A stretch of DNA of 64,000 nt from Cavia porcellus (taxonomy: Eukaryota; Chordata; Mammalia; Rodentia; Caviidae): the NCBI RefSeq assembly GCF_034190915.1, contig NW_026947489.1, positions 61,690,001 through 61,754,000 of the forward strand, read 5' to 3'. The position numbers were made by a program, and so were the translations under genes. This document shows, one piece after another, positions 35,901 to 48,678 of this stretch. Position 1 is the stretch's first letter; each line of letters begins with the position of its first letter. Under the pieces are notes generated by a model that was not told the DNA's origin, searched no databases, and saw nothing but the letters and a program-made list of their open reading frames with translations.

Positions 35901-38084
35901 CGGGAAGGAAAGAAGAATACCCAACATGAGGTAGGAGGTGCTGAGTTTGAGACCCTTTCCATCCAAGCTGTGTCTGACTGAACGGTGGAAAGGTCGTCAC
36001 CCCTCCTGGGCCCTTCTCTCTTCCACACTGCCCTCTAGCCCCTTCCCCAGGCAGAGTGGGAATATGTCTGTTGGTCTCGTTTCAATACGGCCCAGGATCC
36101 AGTCACCTCTCCGTGTTCTTCACTGGCTTTCTGCCTGCTTATGCACCTGACAATGCTGGTGGATCACTTTACAGCCAGAGAAGACATGAAGAAACAGTGT
36201 CCTGAGAGGTCTGCACCCCAGCTTTTCCCTTGGGTGTCTCCTTCAGTAGTGGGGCTGAATGAGCATCACACAATGAATGGGAGCAGCCCTGTGGCAGGCA
36301 GATGGGCATCACTGGAAGACAGGGGTGTTCCTGGGGCTGGGGGCAGGTGCAGGGGTTGGCACAGGTGTTAGAAAGGAGCTCACCTGCTCCTGCTGTTTTG
36401 ATCCCTCCCATGTGGGGGTATAGATGCTATAGTCCTCACCTCAGACAGCAGGACTAGGGCCACACGTGGGAACTGCTTTTAGACCAGGAGCCACAGCACA
36501 ATAGCTAGGCAAAGTGAGCCCAGCACCACGTCTGAGGGGGCTCTGTCCCAGGTGGGAGGTGCAGGAACAGGACAGGCCCGTACTGAGAGGTCAGGGGTCA
36601 GAGGTGGGCGGGGTAGCTGCGATGCAAGGCACCTAGAAGCCTGGCCTCAGTAAAGGAACAACTTGGTGCCCCTCTTTGCCTCCCAACATTTGAGCTTCCC
36701 TGGTGGCCCCTGGAAGTATGGATGCCAAGCTCTCCATCTGAGGGTGGTCACCACTGACCTCACCCTACATGAATCCCAATAGAACCCAGCATAAAAGCAG
36801 CCTCTTTTCTGGGGTGGAAACTCAGGTGTGGGCTTTGGCCACTTCCTTCTGGTCCCAGGGAACCTCTGCCCCAGTAGCCCCAGCCAAGTGCCCACAGCTG
36901 AATGCTTGCCATTGAGGGGACAGTAGTGAGGGACAAGGCAACACCCTGGCCTTGTCATCCTGTGCAAGGGCCGAGCTGATGCTTTTCTTCCACATGGAGG
37001 GCAGCACAAGCACTTGAATGGCTATCTGGAAAACCATACTTGTGTCCTTCAGACCAGAAGAGGCATCTCAGACCCACACCCACACACAGAACTGCAGCCG
37101 GGCGTTGCCTTCTCAGCTCTGCTCTGTGATCCGAGCCCCCCACGTTCTCTCCTGTTTGTGCTGCAAAATCATCCGTGGGTCCAGTGCCAACAACAAAGGA
37201 GGCAAAAGAAAGTGGAAATCAGGCAGGAGGAGCAGAGGGAGCTATGAGGAGAGTATGGCTTGCCCTCCAGCAGAGGCCTGGTCCATTGGGTGAGACCACA
37301 CCACTGCCCACAGGCCGCTCTTCCGAGCACCCAACCACAGAAATCAACAGGAATCACCTTGAGGCCTCCACCAGGGAGGAGGACCTTGGGGAGAAGCGTC
37401 CCTCACATGGCACCACTATCCCCGAGCCCCTGCCTCCTGTCATAGACAGGCAAGAACAGTGGCCTCCATGGCCAAACACAGAGGCAGCACTGTCACAGAG
37501 GTGGTGGCCAGGCCAGACACTTTGAGAACCTCAGATTCTGTATGATTCTCACATGAGGGACAGGTCTAGGGTTCACAGGGAAGAGGTCTTTCTGTGGGAC
37601 CCCAACTGACCAGCACCACCTGCATTCAGCTAACCAACCTCACTGCTCGGGAGGGGCCCAGAAATGATGGCATGGCTGAGACCACCTCTTGGACAACCAG
37701 ATACTTTAAATATGGACACAAGCCATGGTGGGGAGCCACACAGACCACTCAGATCTTTCTGTCAACCTTCACAACCAACCCAGGATGAGGGAGTGCCGGG
37801 CCCCGGAGTTGGCCTGAGGCTGCAGGTGCTTGGGCCAAAGCCACAGATACAGACCTCGATGAGCCAGTACCACTGGGGCAGCAGCCTCAGTCGGGATCAC
37901 AGGGCCAGAGTCCGGTGAGTAAGGTGGAATCAGGGGCACCGCTGTGCCCTCTTTGAAGCCACATAGCTCGAGGGGGCCAAGGAGGCGACCAGTGAGCAGA
38001 AGTTCTCAAAGTTAGAATTTCTTGCACTGATAGGTACCTGCTATCAAGACATGGGTGTTTCTGAACCTGGAAAGGTTTACATAG

Positions 38085-38200
38085 GTGGTGTTGTGCACAT
38101 GCATGTCTGCCTGTGTGTATATCCATGTGCAGTGTGTGTATCTGCATGGATGTGGTTGGGTGTGTGTCTGGGTGTGTGTCTGTGTGTGTGTTGGGGAGAC
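38085..38200. repeat. GT-rich simple repeat
   Basis: An interrupted TGTGTG tract with TGTGTGTCTG units, about 110 bp. Confidence 0.75.
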
Positions 38201-38769
38201 ACAGCTCAGACTAGAAAGGAAGGCCAGCTAGGAAGGAAGTCAAGAGGAAAATGACACTGCAAAGCACGCCCCTCTCAGCACCTTTCTTCAAAACATCTGA
38301 AGTCCAGGAGCCCTCTGCCTTCATCCAAGAATGGGACAAGAATGGTGGGTGTCAATTGGGGGACACTCCATAGTGGAGGATGCTCCAAGGGAAAGGGAAG
38401 CAGAGCCTGGGTCCAGAGAGTGTGGCCACACAAGTGGAGGTGTTCTGCCATGGTTGCTCCTTATAGAGGGCAGCCGACACAGAGCCACACACCCACCCTG
38501 AGCGTGTCTTCAGGACAAGAATGCACAGCGACTGTTTTCGCCATGCCATCATGGTGGGGAGAACTGGTCACAAAGTCACTTGCATCCCAGAAGACAGCAT
38601 GCTTGGCCACATGGAGACACCCTAGACTGTCTTAGACACTGAAAAGTACAAGCAAACTTAGAATGGGCCAACCATTAAGGCATGCACGGAGGATGAATGA
38701 CAATATCTTCAGTCATTTGTCCTTTCTCCTAAAACAGACAAGCATTTTGAAAGAGTTTTGCCCTAGTAT

Positions 38770-39100
38770 AAATTACTGTACAGTTAGTCTGGCAGTGGTC
38801 TAACATGGTGGAAGGCCAAAGTGGAAACGCTTACCACTTCCTGCTTCCTCTTCAGTCCTAATTGCAACTCCCCTCCCTGTTTGCACACACAGAGAATTCC
38901 AATCGGTTCCTCACACGTCATCAATATCTGCCCCATGTGCCAGTTCCGATCAGAAGACATATAACCCTCTGCCTCTCTGTATCCGGTCAAAGTAGACAGC
39001 CAGCCGCCATGGGTTGTGTGCTCCTTTCCACGTCCTCAACTCAATAAACCTGTTCATTTTGTACTTTTGCTTCCCTATTGTGCCAAAATACTCTTAACAC
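38770..39100 (+). mobile_element. Possible solo LTR, unclassified
   Basis: An AATAAA signal in CTCAACTCAATAAACCTGTT is followed within 45 bases by CAAAATACTCTTAACACA, with a pyrimidine-rich stretch upstream. The layout suggests an LTR end, but the left edge and the family are not clear. Confidence 0.3.
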
Positions 39101-39399
39101 ATTTGTGCTTATGACCCCGGCAAACTGTCACTTATTAAAGTACTTGAAAGTTTCTTCCCTGAATTTCAACTAAACAGTTTTCAAGCTATCATAATTTATT
39201 TATAAACCACTCCCTGTATTTTATTCCCCCAAAATTAATAATTAAATTTGACATAACTACCAGAGTACAGAGAACCAAGAAGGCGGCTGAGCCTGCTGGT
39301 GTAAGCTGACCAGTGTGCAGGCTGAGGAGTAGCCCTCTGTGCCCCCAAACCCCATGGGCAACTAGGTGATTCGGATGAACTCTACTTTTCAATTAACTT

Positions 39400-39800
39400 T
39401 GAAGCCTAAAGCCAAGAAACTAGAGGACAACAATATGCAGTATAGTACCCATTACAGATTTCCTACTGTCTTATCACTGTTTGGATTCATTTTTCTGTTT
39501 TATTCCCTTTAAAATTAAATTTAAAAATTTGATATAACTATGATGTCTTTTTGTTATAAATCTTTAAAATATAAAAACCATAAAATATTATTTTTTAAAA
39601 AGTATAAAATATTATTTATTTTTAATTTCTGAATAAATGTAACCCATTTAATTTACTGATTTTTAAGAGATAAACATAAATTACATCTTTTGAAAAGAAA
39701 AAAACTTATAGTTTTTGAATATTGAGTTACTTTGAGCAAAAAGTGTTAAGAATATATTTCAAAAAGAAAATTAATAAAATATGGGGAAAATGAGATAGGA
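39400..39800. repeat. AT-rich low-complexity DNA
   Basis: Dominated by AAAT, TATT and TTTAAAA words, for example AAAATATTATTTTTTAAAAA. It may hide an old element, but none can be named. Confidence 0.7.
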
Positions 39801-40176
39801 TAAAAAGTAAGCAAAATACTTTTCAGTGCAGTAAAGCCTCATGAAGATGTGGAATTTAAGTGATCAGTATTGTGGTAACACAGCACAAAGATGAGAAAAC
39901 ACTATCATCTGAGCCAAGGGGCTGCCGCTGCCAGCCTCTGCCCACAGAGGCCTGCTGGGGACCATGTTGCTCCTTCAGGCACTGGGCTTCTGGAGTCCTC
40001 ATGTGAGACCTGCCATGGGTTCCCAAAACACTTTCCAAGGCAGGGAAGTAGATCAAAATCTTGCTGAGAAGTGGTGGATGCCAACAACTAGAAAATCCAG
40101 CCAGCAAGCTGCTGCCCTTTGAGTCTCTCGTTAGCTGAGTGAGAGCTCTGGGTTTCTGGAATCATCCTTGATTTGC

Positions 40177-40236
40177 TAAGGAGTCTAACGATACCACCAC
40201 TAATCCTAAGGAGCCTAACGATACCACCACTACCCA
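40177..40236 (+). repeat. 30-bp tandem duplication
   Basis: Two adjacent copies of a 30-bp unit containing TAACGATACCACCACTA differ at only a few bases. The two copies sit at 40177-40206 and 40207-40236. Confidence 0.85.
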
Positions 40237-41149
40237 CTATATTTAGTGCCAACAGCCACCAGCCAGTGTGCAGAAAGGAAAGAAACTAGGTGGATGGTGG
40301 CCTGGTGGCCTTGCTGTGAGATGGCAGAAGAGTGAGTCTGGTATCGGGACCAGAGCCAGGCTGAGAACTCACAGCAGCCCCAAAGCTCCCTCTCAGACAC
40401 TGCCACACACCACCTGGGCGGGATAAACCAAAGGCACTGGCACTGGTCAGAAGAGCTCAGTCAGACCAGAAATACCACAAATCCACAGCAAACATGGCCT
40501 ACTGTCTCCTGGAGACAGACACTATGGAAACTCCGCATGTCCTAGAGTCAGATTTGTGTTCATAGCCCATCCTGTCAACCCAGTGCCGGAGGTGTAAGGC
40601 AGTCTGTCCAGCCTCCTGCCCCATCTAGGATCTCATCTGTGCCAAGTGGAGTGAAACATTTCTGTGCACATGGTTAGCAAGGATGAAATGCGGTAGATAG
40701 GTCACCCTGCACATGGGCCATGATCTCAAAGGGTCCCAGCAATCTGTCCAGTGCTCATGGTTCAGAAACATTGTCTCTTGTGGTCAGCACATGGCTTTCC
40801 TTGGTCTGTCTTCATCAACCTCCCATCAGACAGAGGGCAGAGGACAAGTGCCCCATGGTCCCCAGGGCAGGCACATGCGTCTTGTGAAGGGATCCCTCCT
40901 TATCCAGAAGGTCTAGAAGAAAGGGGCACACTTAACAGGGCTCCCACACTGACTGTGACAGAAGCCAGGTGCAGTCCACTTCAGGAGAGCATGACAAAAC
41001 AGCCCCTAAAATCACCTCCTGCCACCCACAAAGCACCCTCTGAGGTTACTGTTGGTGACCAGCTGCCAAGGGAGACTATAATAGATTATATATTCCTTTG
41101 CACACACACACCCCAGGCCTCACATAATATGGAGGCAACTCAGTCTAGC

Positions 41150-41390
41150 GTTTGTGATTGGTTTGTTGTCTAGCGCTCAGATTGATGTTGGGGAAAAGGC
41201 GGGTCTTTCTCTTTTGCTTTAGCTATTTGCAGTAGCCATGAATGGCAACTTGCAGTGCCACCCTGCCACTTGGAGCCAGCTGAGTATGGACTGAAACCTC
41301 CAACCTGTAAGTAATAAACCTTCCCTTCCCTAACTTTGGGCATCAGATATTTTGTCTCAACAATGAGTAAAAAGTAACTAAGACAGAGAC
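41150..41390 (+). mobile_element. LTR, MaLR-like, 3' part
   Basis: TGGTTTGTTGTCTAGCGCTC, CAGCTGAGTATGGACTGAAA, a polyadenylation-type AATAAACCTTCCCTTCCCT, CATCAGATATTTTGTCTCAA and AACAATGAGTAAAAAGTAAC. It is the same family as 35605-35900. Confidence 0.68.
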
Positions 41391-41989
41391 AGTGGCACCC
41401 CTCAGTGGCTGCTGCACATGTGCCACAGGGACCCTGTTCCACAGCTGCCTTCACACACCTCAGCACTGCAAGGGCACTGTTGTCAGTCATGAGGACGAAC
41501 TGAATGAAGAAAGACTGAAAGTCCAGCCATCCCAGCGGACCAAAGGATTAGGCACAGACAGTAGTCAGAAACCATGAGCATCAAAGTCACTGATATTTTT
41601 GTTCCATCCACTGATTGTACAATTCTACAATCTGGCCAGCTGATAATGACATTTTAAGTAGCTCTCAGTGCCTCAAGAGGGCTCTGGTAGGTCAATTACA
41701 TGAAATGTCAGGAAATCAACTAGGGAGGGCTGGAGAGGAGATCAAGTCACAATGGCTCTGCACACATTCCCACTGAAGATCTAACCCACTGAAATTATGT
41801 GCCTGTGCGAGTCTCTCAAGCTAAGTGCCACATGCTCTCAAAGGCAGTCTGCAGAACTGCTGTCAGCAAGCTGTAAGGCACACAAAACAGCTCTTGCTCC
41901 TGAATGGCTTCATTAGTGTATGTATAGGACAGGACACAGTCTAGCCACACCTGAGCAATGGACACCAATGTCCTCAGTGTCCTCAGCAT

Positions 41990-42240
41990 CCTCACGATCA
42001 CCACCACCATCACCATGACCTTCACCACCACATCATCACCTTTACCACACCACCATCACATCATCACCACCATTACCACTATCTTTTCACCACCACTATT
42101 GCTACCTTTGCCACCACCACCACACCATCTTCACTCTCACCACCATCACCATCACCACCGCTATCTCAGCCATCCCCACCATCACCACTACCATCCACAC
42201 CACTATCACTATACTCATCACTACCATCATCCTTGTGATT
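41990..42240 (+). repeat. CAC/CAT trinucleotide-rich tract
   Basis: About 250 bp made almost wholly of CAC, CAT and ACC words on the plus strand, giving an open frame of His, Thr and Pro runs. The composition explains the frame; there are no splice sites or homology to suggest a protein. Confidence 0.85.
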
Positions 42241-42701
42241 GTGAGGAGTTGGTTGTGTCCCTTTTGTTTGAAGAGCACACAGCATAATTTTTGGAGTTCA
42301 GTCCTTGGATGTTTGCAGAGGATTCAGATAAATTCAGTAGGAGCCTATTATTTTGCTGCTTTGGGTTTCTAGCAGGAGACATGGATATAATTATGTCAGC
42401 TCGTCTATTCTCACTGGAAACACGATGGTGACAAAAAGTGTTCTCCTTCCAATTTGAGGACTACCATGTCAAATTGAAAGGAGATCCCTCCTTGGTGAAT
42501 TCTAACAGCCCTGATTGCAGGCACCCGTTGCTCAGCCAGGCCACGTGAGTTCACATTCACAGGACTCTTGTGTTTTTCTACTGCGTGCAATAGCAAGGCA
42601 GAGAGAGCACTGCTTACGTAATGGCAGTGAGTGCAGGGATGGAGGTAAGATTTCTCTGTCCCTTGTTTTCCTTCTTTTCTCCCTCCATTTTTCCTTTTTC
42701 T

Positions 42702-42772
42702 GAGCTGAGCAGTGATTCAGGGGCCTCACATGTGCCAGGCCAGTGCTCCAGCACTGAGCTGTCCTGAGCCTC
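42702..42772 (-). mobile_element. ID-like tRNA-derived SINE, inverted
   Basis: Read on the minus strand it carries ACAGCTCAGTGCTGGAGCAC and GGCCTGGCACATGTGAGGCC followed by a B-box-like remnant, with a T-rich run (antisense tail) on the left. Confidence 0.75.
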
Positions 42773-43654
42773 AAACTGCTTCCTACAGCAGCTTTACTCA
42801 GCTTCCCATTAGCGGGGGTTTGTATGCTCAAGCATTACCTGGTTTACAGCAGAGAAGGCGGCTGAGCCTGTGCTGGTGGCCAGGCCAGGCCAGAATGTAA
42901 CACTTTCCAGAGATGGCCACTAACAAGTACGCAGTCACTAAGTGACATAAGCCTGCACTCTGAGAAATTCTCTGAACGGTAAGATTACCCGGTGAGGTCC
43001 GCAATGTCAGGTGGGATGGTTTCGAGTAGGCATGTGGCTAACACACCTTTGCCATTAGCCACACAGTGCAGGATAGGCCAAACCAACGACTGCCCAGCAC
43101 CCAGTGGCCTTAGGACTCAGTTCCTTGCACAGTGCCCTGCCTGCCCTCACTGGAATGGAAGGACTCCCCCTCTTTCCTCACAAGCTGGTGTCTTCCGTCA
43201 GAGGTCACTGCCCAGCTGGAATGTTCAGGCTAGAGGAGGGAAGATGTGGATGGGGACAGGAAGGGTGACATGTGGGGCCTACATTGTGGGCACATACTTG
43301 TCCTGCATTCCGGAGTCTGCTCATTAGAGCCAACCACAAAAGGTGACAGAAGATGGTGTGAGTGGCTGAGCACGTTGCTTGTGGATGCCCTGCGAGCCTC
43401 AGCCTCTAGAAGCAAATTTCTACTCAGTGCAGTCACCATGAGAAGTAAAGCTTGGTCAGTGCTCTGTGAGGGCAGGATGGGGGGTGCCTTGGCTTCCCAA
43501 GGCCCGCAGGCTGTGTTCCTACCATCAGTACCAACGGGGAGGGACAGCACCACCAGACCCAGGCCTGCCTGAAGGGAAGTCAAGCAAGAGTGCCCAGAAG
43601 AGGAATGTACTCAGTGCCCTGCACTGTGCACTTGAGCATAGTTAACAGACAGGC

Positions 43655-43735
43655 TCTACGCACCTGTAGTCCCAGCACTCTCGGAGATCAGTCTGAGCAG
43701 TTTATTGATTTTGTAAGACCCTGTCACAAAATACA
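43655..43735 (+). mobile_element. 7SL-derived SINE fragment
   Basis: GCACCTGTAGTCCCAGCACT followed by CTCGGAGATCAGTCTGAGCA and AGACCCTGTCACAAAATACA resembles an internally shortened sense Alu/B1-type monomer. Confidence 0.6.
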
Positions 43736-44513
43736 AAATGACTGGAAAGTCCCTCAGTGCACAGGCCCCAGTCCAAAGACCCCAGTTCTTTAGAACGATT
43801 TTTAAAAAATTTAAGGTAGCATAGTTATAAGGTTTCTTAAATTTGATGTAATTTTTATAAATTTAAAGAGAAAAGTGCAAAAAGAACAAAGAAGCATGTG
43901 GCCATGGGCACAGTCCTGTGGTTGTTTTGCAGGCAGGGGCTACAAGGGTGAACGGAGCATGAGGCAGCAAACTCTCAATGCTGACAGCTCTGGGCTCTGG
44001 GAGGAAATGTCCAGTGGTCCTCTCTGCATAGCTATCTGTCAATTGTGTACCGGTCACTTATTTTCCCAGCTAGCAAAGAGAGCAGCCAATCATCTTGTAC
44101 AAATGCTGATGCACACGATGGACTGATGGTGAATTGGCTGGCTGCATGTTTATAGAGACTGGAATGTGAGAGGGTGGGGCACAGAGTCCCTCTCTGTACC
44201 CCACAGCTCACTTGCAGTCCTTCCAGTGACCCCATCACACACGGGGCTCCTAGTTTCAAGTGCTTTTAAAGCTTTTGAAGAGGAAGAGAGTTGCAAACAA
44301 TGAATAAAGAAAGGGAGAGGAACTGTTTTCTAAGTTTTACCCAGTGAACCTCTGCTGTCTGTGGCAGGTCAGGACCATCCTGTGTTTGACATGAACCAGG
44401 AAGGGGGTATGTATAGGTTCCCTCCTGCTGTCTGGGAACACAGACACCACGGTCACACCTGGGACTGAGTGGTGCTGCAGAGCTGTGCCTCCAAGTTGGC
44501 AAATGTCCTCCTC

Positions 44514-44565
44514 GGGGCCTTGAGGACATCCACCTCCCTGGGGCCTTGAGGACATCCACCTCCCT
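44514..44565 (+). repeat. 26-bp perfect tandem duplication
   Basis: GGGGCCTTGAGGACATCCAC plus six further bases is repeated without a mismatch at 44514-44539 and 44540-44565, so the event is recent or under conversion. Confidence 0.9.
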
Positions 44566-46704
44566 TCACAAATCTATGAAAATGCACACCCTGAAAATGT
44601 GGCAAACAAGTGAGAAGGCAGTGGACACTGGACCTGTCCACCCACCTTGTCACCTTCTAGGTGAAAAGGGGCTTTTTGGAGGGGCTGCAGTGCCCCCATC
44701 CTCCCAGCAATTCTGTCTCGTGGGTGCCTTCGTGCCACCTGAGCCTCTCATAGGAGTCACCATTGCCCCAGTATTCCCGCCCATTGTCCAGGGCAAAGCA
44801 TGACCCACACCTGCCTGGTGTCTGCTGCGGCCATTCAGCATCCGCTGAGTTGAAGCTGGCTATTTGGGAAGTGTAGACTCAACTCTGAGGCAGCTTCCCT
44901 TTCCCTCCCGTCTTAGAATGCAGATCTTCTCCCGTACCAGGATTGACACTGCTGCCTGGTGGCTGCTCCTCCCTCTCAGACATTCAGGAGCAATCTCAGC
45001 CTCCTGCTGCAGGGTCAGTACAGAGTGACCTCATTGTTCTCTGCATGAGAGCTCAGCAAACCACAAACCATGCAGAAGACAGGCCAAGAAAGCTTGGTGC
45101 TGGAGCTGAATAGTCATTTTAAACCTCAAAGCCCAGGACCAATTCACCATGATTTAACTGTGTTTTAATCTGCATCTCAGGGAGTAGGTTCAGGCTCCAG
45201 CTCTCTCTGAGGGACCTAAATGTTTGATCAAGTCACAATGTTAACCTCCCAGGCTTGTTTCTTCCTCTGGAAAGTGAGGTTGTAAGAAAGAGAGACTGAC
45301 AACAAAGCCACCCCTCGGGGTGACAGGCAGCGCTAGGAGCAGCTGAGAGGAAGCGTCGGCCCCTCTACAAACAGCATTTTCGACACAAGCAGGCCTGGTG
45401 CACACATTGAAAGGAGGCACTGTTCACTGCCATCGTGAAGAGGAAATCATTTGCCACAGTCACACAGATGTACAATGGACAGCTGTCCTCAGCAGGACAC
45501 AGATTGAAAGAGCACCTCTTGGTGGAGCCTATCCAGGTGGGGGTCGGGAAGGCTTCCCTGAACAGTGTGTGAATCACAAAGCTGGAATATGCCAGGCAGG
45601 CTTTGTGACCTGCAGCTACTGGCCAGCCCAGAGGGGACAGGGGACACCAAGCACTTCCCCGAAGTATGCTCCCGAAATTCTCTGGCCAAATGCTGAGTGC
45701 TCCTGCAATTCCTTTACAGGAAACAGAGCAGGGGAACATGTCACACACCTCCAGGATATAACCCGACAGTCCAAAATGTGAGCAACGCATAGAGGTTAGT
45801 GAAATGGTTTCTGAAAACAAAACCTGCTGTGAAAGAAAAGAAGGGTGAAGAACCTGTCCACCGGCTCAGTGAGCCTCTACAGACCCTGCTTCAGAAGAGT
45901 CAGCTGTGGAAACCGCGGGAGCACCGAACAGCTCCCATGGTGATGTCACCATCTTTATTCATCTTTGGGGTCACACAGCTATCTTGGTTCATTTGCAGAG
46001 GATCTTACTGCTCAGCAGTACTGAAACACTGACAGCTGAAGCAGTTTGATGACTGAGTTTGCTTTGAAATCATGTAGGGGCTGGCAGGTAGCAAGAGGAG
46101 GAGGCGCACTGGAAGCAGAAGTGGGGCAGGTGTGCAGGGGCTCCTGGAGCCAGGACTCCACTCACTGTGCCTGATGCTTTGCACCAGGCCATGATAGCGT
46201 GCGGCACAGCTGGGGGACAGCAAGGAGAATGGGCCACCAGTACTGAAAGGCAGCACAGGAAACGGCCAACAAATCACACACACAAGAGTGAAGAGGGTTC
46301 TTTCAAAAGCAAATTCCAAAGATCGGCACTGGCCTGTGTCCAGGAGCCCAGAGGTGGGAGCCTGCAGGGGCAGTGGCAGGAACTCAGGCACTGTGTGCAG
46401 TGTTCTGCTCTCCAGTGGTGCCCAGCTGGATTTTGTCCCTTAGCAGAGGCAGTGGTATTGGCCCCTTCCTATTTCCATTAACTAGGACCGAGATCACCAA
46501 CAGGTGGGATCTGTTTCACTTTGTGAGACCAAGCAGGAGACAGAGGAGGGCCAGAGAGAGGTGGATGGCCAGCAATGGATGTGGCAACAGGGAGAAGCAA
46601 CAGAGGAGCGTGTGAGGGTGCCTGGGGTGCACTTAGAAGGCAGCAAGAGGGAGGGGCAGGGGGCTTTGCCGTGGAGCAGGGACAAGTAAGAGGCCATACT
46701 GGGT

Positions 46705-47085
46705 GTTATGGTTGATCCACTGTGTCAGCTTGAGAAGTTCAGAAGTTTAACTGAGACTCAGCAGGGAGTCAGGATCCTGACTTTGTAAATATCCTCAGCC
46801 TGTGCAAGAGGAGAGCCCAGAGATTTTGTGCGCTACCTCACCCTGGATGGGGGGTGGCCTGCATACACTACAAGGGAGGAAAATAGGCTTGCTCTTCCCT
46901 CCTTTTTGCGCTGGCTGCTTTTGCTGTCTGCTGCCTTGAAGAGTTTCCCCAGTGCCATGACACTCTGTCTTGGACCCAGCTGATTATGGATGAAACCTCC
47001 AGAAACTGTAAGCTAAATAAATAATTCCTTCTTTCATTTTGGATGTCAGGTGTTTTGTCCCAGCAATAAGAGAAAGGTAAAGGAG
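46705..47085 (+). mobile_element. LTR, MaLR-like, near complete
   Basis: It begins TGTTATGGTTGATCCACTGT and ends with GACCCAGCTGATTATGGATG, CTGTAAGCTAAATAAATAAT, GATGTCAGGTGTTTTGTCCC and CAATAAGAGAAAGGTAAAGG. About 380 bp with an AATAAA signal, as expected of a solo LTR of this class. Confidence 0.65.
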
Positions 47086-48362
47086 ACACTGGGCCAGGGG
47101 ACCAGGATGCTGGATGACAGCACAACCACACTGGCAGGGAAAGGCTGCCTGCCAGAGTCTAGTAATAAGGGTAGGGCAGAAGCCACAGAGTCAGAGAGAC
47201 GGGCAGCCAGGGCTTTTAACAGGAGAAGGCCCACAAGGGTAGCACACTGCGGGGGCCAGCAGCCTCCCAGATGCCAAGCCCAGGAAACAGGGGCCAGTGC
47301 AAGCTATGCTGACTCCTCTGGCACCTTCCACACATGGCAGTCCATGGCAGTGCTAGTGACAGTTACACACCCTCCTCTCTAACTCTCATTCCATATTCCT
47401 CCCATGTAAGATCTGCTGTTGATGGCTGTGCAGACAGAGAGAGTAACAGAGGCACACAGCTGCAAAGCAGCAAGGAGCAGAAAACATGACTTTCACAGTA
47501 ACTACAGTTAGGCTTCCCTTATGGAAAACAGTGGCACCTCACGTTAATGTGAGTTTCCGTCAATAATTTTAAAAGCTGTCATCAGCTTGGCTTCAGGCTG
47601 CATGTGTGTTCCCAGAAGACTTGTCTCATCCAAATCCCACTTCAGGCCAGGCTGAGGAAAAGGCTGCCAGAAACAGCCGGGCCAGGACCTTCCACACATG
47701 CTATCGGAGCAGGACAGGAAGCACCTGCCTTACAATGGTTGCAGTTCACACAAAACAGTGCCAGCTGCACCACCCGGAGTGGTGAGGTGAGGGATGCTGA
47801 CGTCACTCCTGCTCCATTCTCCACAGCTCAAGCAGATGCACAACTGGGGCCAGACTTGTCGTGTGTGGAAGCTCCCCACACTGCATCCTTTCACACTGGG
47901 GGCCAAACTAGATCCCTGTCTCTCTAACCCTGCATAAACTCAACTCAAAATAGACCAAGACCTGAAATTTCAACACTACTAAAAGAAAACATACGGCAAA
48001 CTTTTGAAACCATAGGCACAGGCAGAAACTTCCCAAGTAGGATCCAATAGCACAGGAAATAGTAGCAAGTGTCAACAAATAGACTATGTCAAATTAAAAT
48101 GTGTGTACAGTAAAGGAAATGACTAACCAAGTAGGAAATCCCTAAAGAAATGGGGGAAAACCTTTGCCCGCTACTTTTCTACCAGATTAGTATCTAAAAT
48201 ACATGAAAAGAACAGGAAACACTTGGCAACAAAGCACAATCAAATGGCTCTGTAAAGAGCTGGGCATAGACATTTCTCAGAAGTACAAATGGTCAATAAG
48301 TGTATTTAAAAGATGTGTAGCATCTTTTGCACTGGGAAGCACAAATGAAAGCTATACTGAGG

Positions 48363-48436
48363 GGCTGCCTGGCAAGCATGAGGCCCTGAATTTGATTTCC
48401 AATACCAAAAACAAAACAAAACAAAACAAAACAAAA
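48363..48436 (+). mobile_element. 5'-truncated tRNA-derived SINE nested in L1
   Basis: The body GGCTGCCTGGCAAGCATGAG followed by GCCCTGAATTTGATTTCC is the 3' half of an ID-like SINE, ending in a tail of CAAAA units. It is bounded by an 11-bp repeat, CTATACTGAGG at 48352-48362 and CTACACTGAGG at 48437-48447 (one mismatch). L1 sequence reads through when the SINE and one copy are removed. Confidence 0.85.
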
Positions 48437-48678
48437 CTACACTGAGGTTCCATCTCACCCCAGTCAGAATCGCTGCCACCAAAGTTTATAAAAAAGCAAC
48501 AAATGCTGGCAAAATCAAGAGAAGAAGGAACTCTTCTACACCGCTAGTAGGAGCATAAATTAGTAGAACCCCTGTTTTTACAAAAAAAAAAAATAATAAA
48601 AAGTAGAGCTGTCCTGTGATCCAGCTACAACACTCGTTGGTATGCACCCAAAGAAACCAAAGTGAGCATGATATAAAT

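Noticed and set aside
41958..42287. Poly-His, Thr, Pro open frame
   Set aside because: It is a translation of the CAC/CAT simple repeat.
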